Of a stretch of 23,331 nt of DNA, positions 19,701 to 23,331 are shown piece by piece; the stretch's first letter is position 1, and the number at the start of each line of letters is the position of its first letter. The stretch is from Parachlorella kessleri. Taxonomy: Eukaryota > Chlorophyta > Trebouxiophyceae > Chlorellales > Chlorellaceae. Below the pieces are notes generated by a model. The model was not told the DNA's origin. It searched no databases and saw nothing but the letters and a program-made list of their open reading frames with translations. Where the stretch lies: the NCBI GenBank assembly GCA_001598975.1, contig BBXU01001405.1, forward strand, positions 1 through 23,331, read 5' to 3'. The position numbers and the translations under genes are program-made.

Positions 19701-20985
19701 CCTCCCCTCCATGCAGGCGTGCCGGGAGGGCTTCCTGGCGTGCGACCTGGAAGCGCGGGCGCAGTGGCGCAAGGACGGCGGGGGCACCACCGCCACCCTT
19801 GCGTTTGTGGTCGGCTGGGAGCTGCTGGTGGCCAGCTGCGGCGACTCCTGCGCCTACCTGGACACCGGGACAGAGGTGCTGCTGGTGAGTAATAGTTGAA
19901 TAATTTAATAGATAAGTACGCTAACTGTGGTGAGAAGAGGGGGGGAGTGCTCGCAGGGGCCGGGCAGTTCTACTTTTGCAAAGGTGCCCTCATGCACGTG
20001 TGTAAGGGAGCTAGGCTGTCAGAAGGGTTCTCCGCTGGGGCCGAGGCTTGTGGTGACCAGATGGGTGGGCGCAAGGCTAACCCCAGCAAGAGCAGATGCA
20101 GCATCGTCACTCATTGGGGGCAAATTTGCTAACTATGAGAGCCCCGCCCCCCCCACATACACACCCCTCCACGCCCCGTCCCCCACCCCCACCTTCCCAC
20201 ACATGCAGCCCTAACCCCAGTGCGCCCTGCTTTGCCTGGACACCCTGTGCTGCACCTCTGGACCCCGCGTTCCGGCAGGGGCTGCACCTCAGGGCCCTCC
20301 CTGCTGTTTCTCCTGTGACTGCAGGTCAGCGGCAACCACCGGCTGGATGACAACAGCAGCGAGCAGGAGCGGGTCCAGCAGGAGGGCAGCAGCCTGGCCC
20401 AGTCCTTGGCTGATGGTAGGCCGGGCCTGGGCCCATGCTTGGCTGCCTGTTTGCGAAGCTAGTATCTGTAGCGAGCGACATGTGCTGCGTGCCCCCCCAT
20501 GTCGCAGCTGTGTGCTGCGTGCGCTGCTGCAGCATGTATAGAACAAGGCTGTCACCCGGCCTGGTTGCTGTGCTGTGCATCCTGAGGAGGGGGGGCTGTG
20601 GCTGCCCTGCGCAGCTAGCTGCCCGGCCTGGGGGGCCTTGCATGCCTGCCACACAATGCCACCCTGCCCAAGAGGTGGGCCGATGAGCTTCTTGGCTGGG
20701 AGGCTCGTCCAGCTGTGGTGCTGCGGCCGCCTGAGCCTGTGTGTTTCTGTGTGGGTGCAGGCAAGCCTGTGGGGCCTCTGCGGGTGTGGCCGGGGGGCCT
20801 GGCCATGTCGCGCACCATCGGGGATTACGAGGCGGGGGACCCCGTCGGGGCGGACCCTGAGATCTGCCAGGTGGGTGCGCCCGTGGGGAAGGAAGGAGGG
20901 CGCCCCCCAAGTACCTCCGCCTGCCCGGGTTTTTTTTGTGTGTGTGTGTGCGTGTGCGTGTGCGTGTGCGTGTGCGTGCGTGCGC

Positions 20986-21016
<31 letters not shown>

Positions 21017-23216
21017 ACGCCGTGCCCTGCCGGGAGGGGTTGGGCCCCAACCAGAAACGGATCTCATAGGTGTGCTGCCAACCTAGGAGGCGACCTGTGT
21101 GTGCGTCGGGCAGGTGACGATCCCAACAAGAAGCGGATCACATAGGTATGCTGCCGATATAGGACTTGGGTAATGTGTGTGGGGCAGGTGACGATCCCTG
21201 CCGGCGGCGCGAGGCTGCTGATCGGCTCGGACGGGCTGTGGGACGCGGTACAGCCCAAGTCCGCGGCCAACCACACCCGTGAGATGCCCGCTGGGGAGGC
21301 GGCCCACCGCCTGCTGGCGCTGGCCATCAAGAAAGACGCGCTGAAGGATGACGTCACCAGTGAGTCATGGTGTCGTTGGCGTGCTATTGCTACTTCCAGC
21401 TGCCTGCCTGCCTGCCTGCCCGCCATTCGGCTTGCTCCTTGCCGCGAATGGCTGCTTACCCGCGGCCCTTGCTGGTGTCTGCCGCTGGAGCCTTTCTGTG
21501 AACTCCTAAGCGCTACAACGAAGGGCCAGTGTTGCAGCCCTGCAAATTACAAAATGTGCGCATGATACATGGGGTTGCCTCTCGTTTCTCCAGCGGCCAG
21601 CGCCCTGCAGCCCTGGCGAGGCGCTGCGCAGTCGCCCTTAGGCTCAGCCCAGTAGCGTGAGCCGCTTTGCCTGGACCCCCAGGCTTGCCTGTCTTATGCA
21701 GTATCACCAGGGCTTGTGCAATACCGCCAGATGGCGCCCTCCCCTGCTGTGCTGCAGTCATTGTGGTGGACTTCCTGCCCGAACCCACCCACCGCCTACC
21801 GGCCGCCTTCACCCTCCACAGAGCCTCTGCGTCCGGTGGCGGCGGCGCCGGCGCGACCACCCTGTCGCGCAGCGGCAGCGCCCGCGCAGGGGAGGGTGCG
21901 GCCGCGGGGGGAGGCGCCGTGCCGCACTTGGCGCACGTCTGGCACCCGCTGCGCCACCCGGCAGACACACCGCGCTCCAAGGCGGTGGCGGACTTTGTGC
22001 AGCGAGGGGCTGAACGTGAGTGGCTGGGCTGGTGCCCAGTCTGCTGGTGCTTATTGTTTTGAAGGCAGATAGTGCGAAATGAGAGTCAGGGTGAAGTGTA
22101 CCGACAGGTCTGGTTGGTATAGCAAGGTGGTTTGACTGGGGTGCCGAGGCAGTTGTGGTGGGGGCCTGCCGGGTGCTGTGCTGCTTGGACGCTGCTGGGG
22201 TGGCCCTGGCTGCGGCTGGACCGCCTGGAGGCGTGCCAAGTCTAGGGAGTTTGGCACAGCATGCGGCCAGTGGTGCGTCAGCGAGTCCAGCGTGCATGCT
22301 GGGGCGGCATCTGCTGTGACGATTCAAGGATTGTACCGCATGGTGCCTTGGAGACTGTGTAGGCCCACGTGGGCCCGGCCTGGTGCAGAGCGAATCGCTT
22401 GCACTGCATGCTGCTACGTTGGAGTCTGGACACCGAAGAGGGTGTTGGAACACAGAAGGGGATTCAATACTACTAGCCCTGCTAGGTAGCATGCCTCCTG
22501 GCGGTGGGTGCATGCAGGGCGTGCTGAGGTGGTGCGCCAGCTGGAGGAGGCCAAGGTGGCAGAGGAGCTGGCAGCCAGAGAGCGGCAGCAGGTGGGGATT
22601 AGTCATGACGTGAGGCAGCCGCTATTCCCGAAAGCCACCCAACAACCTGTTTGCAGCTGTTATGTCATGGTAGAGTGCTAGCCCTCAATGCGAGCATGTG
22701 GACCCTGGCGCAGCGTGTTGCACCTACCATGAGTCTTGCACCGTGCCCAGCAAGGAGAGTTTGCAGGACAGCTTTGGTCCGCCAGCCTTCGGCCTGCCGC
22801 AAGTCTCGACGCCTGAAGAGTGCTGCCCCTTGTGCCGCAGGATGACTCTGCTGCTGCTCTTGCCCCTGCTGTTCCTGCTGCGGCTAGGCCGGATGCTGCG
22901 TAGGAGCTGCCTCAACGCCCCCTGCACCGACCCACAGCCCCTCCCCTCCCCCTGCTGCCTGTCTGTCGCGCGCAGGACGACTTCCGCAAGCTGCTGCGTC
23001 GCGCCACCCAGGAGGGCGCGGCCGCCGGCGATCTGCAGGCCGCCATCCAGCAGGGGGCGCCGGCGCCGCCCAGCGAGGCGCCGGGGTCGGGCCTGTACCA
23101 CGAGCTGCTCAACCTGAGGCTGAGCCGGGAGGAGCTGGAGGCCGCGTTTGCTGCTGAGCACGCTGAGCAGGCGAAGCAAGAAGAGGAGCGGCGGCAGCGG
23201 GAGCAGGAGCTAGTGG
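16759..23216 (+). CDS. PP2C-type Ser/Thr phosphatase with long N-terminal extension (3' end outside the window)
   Basis: Metal-dependent protein phosphatase; target unknown. Exons: 16759-16841, 16978-17108, 17335-18398, 18735-18877, 19291-19374, 19717-19884, 20325-20415, 20761-20870, 21188-21359, 21758-22015, 22518-22591, 22976-23216, then out of the window. Catalytic motifs in order: KGKGEDQWLVKP (metal-site E/D), FGAYGIFDGHGG, GGGTTATLAF, CGDSCAYL (usual VGDSR), NHRLDD, GGLAMSRTIGD, IGSDGLWDAV, DDVTIIVVDFLP. The GED-LVK start and the GPLR-WPGGL-SR-IGD block match the plant subfamily of Arabidopsis At1g09160. The first two exons plus the start of the third encode about 100 residues ending in AKFNKKTRMLRVAVDL, perhaps a CS-fold piece, then low-complexity Ala/Ser/Glu sequence and a lysine tract. 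The frame breaks in that tract (about 17891-17932). The C-terminal exons are charged and helical (EEERRQREQE). The intron at 17109 has a GC donor. The phosphatase part is secure; start and N-terminal half are not. Confidence 0.85.
17891..17932 (+). other. Lysine-coding A-rich tract with apparent frame break
   Basis: Upstream the open frame encodes GGGPEGSEAAAGAAKKKKKK and runs on to a stop at 18210-18212 through unlikely Arg-rich sequence. The phosphatase frame is open only after a TAG at 17837 and has no ATG before the PP2C core. Both frames look natural only if they switch inside this tract, as if one base were lost from an A-run. I found no good intron that would do this. Confidence 0.6.
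19560..19577 (+). repeat. C homopolymer run in a PP2C intron
   Basis: Eleven C (19560-19570), one A, then six C (19572-19577), in the intron between the exons ending at 19374 and starting at 19717. The run is prone to length errors. Confidence 0.85.
20930..21016 (+). repeat. T8 plus GT/GCGT microsatellite in a PP2C intron
   Basis: Eight T (20930-20937) are followed by about 79 bases of alternating purine-pyrimidine repeat, first GT, then GCGTGT, then GCGT units. It lies in the intron between the exons ending at 20870 and starting at 21188. Such (CA/TG)n sequence can form Z-DNA and is length-variable. Confidence 0.95.
21046..21195 (+). repeat. Diverged tandem duplication (about 75 bp, two copies) carrying a 3' splice site
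   Basis: Copy 1 (21046-21121) and copy 2 (21122-21195) share CCCAAC-AGAA-CGGATC, CATAGGT-TGCTGCC and the end GGGCAGGTGACGAT. The end of copy 2 is the real acceptor (AG at 21186-21187) plus the first bases of the exon starting at 21188. Copy 1 therefore carries a look-alike acceptor ending at 21113. Using it would run into a TAA at 21171-21173. Confidence 0.8.
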
Positions 23217-23269
23217 GTGAGTGTTTTTGTGAACTATTTTTGTGGTGGTGGTGGTGGGTGTGCAGGAGT

Positions 23270-23290
23270 GGGGGGGGGGGTAGGGGGGGG
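23270..23290 (+). repeat. G homopolymer runs near the right edge
   Basis: Eleven G (23270-23280), TA, then eight G (23283-23290), probably in the intron after the exon ending at 23216. It could form a G-quadruplex and is likely to be inaccurate in length. Confidence 0.85.
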
Positions 23291-23331
23291 TCGTCCGAAG
23301 GCGGGCCGTGTTGTAGCTGAGTCTTGTTGGC

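Noticed and set aside
20001..20005. TGTAA inside a PP2C intron as a premature poly(A) signal
   Set aside because: The 5-base motif also occurs in other introns and in coding exon 4 of the GT71-like gene, so alone it is not evidence of polyadenylation.
22698..22850. Cysteine-rich open frame (CCTYHESC ... ECCPLC) in the PP2C intron after 22591
   Set aside because: It looks finger-like, but I found no acceptor/donor pair with matching phase; the direct join 22591 to 22976 keeps the frame.

Overview
This window looks like nuclear DNA from a green alga (core Chlorophyta). It is GC-rich by eye, its genes are split into many short exons by introns of roughly 150-500 bases, and TGTAA polyadenylation signals lie downstream of stop codons. 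It also carries a chloroplast-targeted plant-type protein (STIC2) and a PP2C phosphatase of a plant subfamily. There is no prokaryotic or viral gene organisation, and I saw no RNA gene, transposase or CRISPR array. All exon models below were built by hand from splice consensus, reading phase and family resemblance.

Layout: (1) 223-3691, minus: a type II membrane glycosyltransferase of the GT-B/GT4 kind. (2) 4192-8150, plus: an MNN1/GT71-like putative alpha-mannosyltransferase, 12 exons and 571 codons, divergent from gene 1 across 500 bases. (3) 9257-10867, minus: STIC2, a YbaB/EbfC-family plastid protein, 6 exons and 158 residues, tail-to-tail with gene 2. (4) 12095-16467, minus: an ADCK2-type ABC1/UbiB atypical kinase, 10 exons and 699 residues. 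(5) 16759 to beyond the right edge, plus: a PP2C phosphatase with a long N-terminal extension, divergent from gene 4 across 291 bases.

Genes 1 and 2 are both Golgi-type, signal-anchored glycosyltransferases sharing one upstream region, which suggests co-expression in glycan synthesis. Genes 3, 4 and 5 look like ordinary housekeeping or signalling genes (thylakoid protein biogenesis, mitochondrial quinone/lipid-related kinase, phosphatase) with no obvious joint pathway.

I did not find a new multi-gene system. The most unusual signals are in RNA processing: several GC-AG introns with a GCAAGT/C donor, a perfect 14-bp hairpin that places a 5' splice site in its loop, a roughly 75-bp tandem duplication of a 3' splice site inside the PP2C gene, and a frame break in a lysine-coding tract of that gene. 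A second perfect hairpin lies in an ADCK2 intron. The PP2C N-terminus may contain a piece of a PIH1/Kintoun-like CS fold; this is weak.
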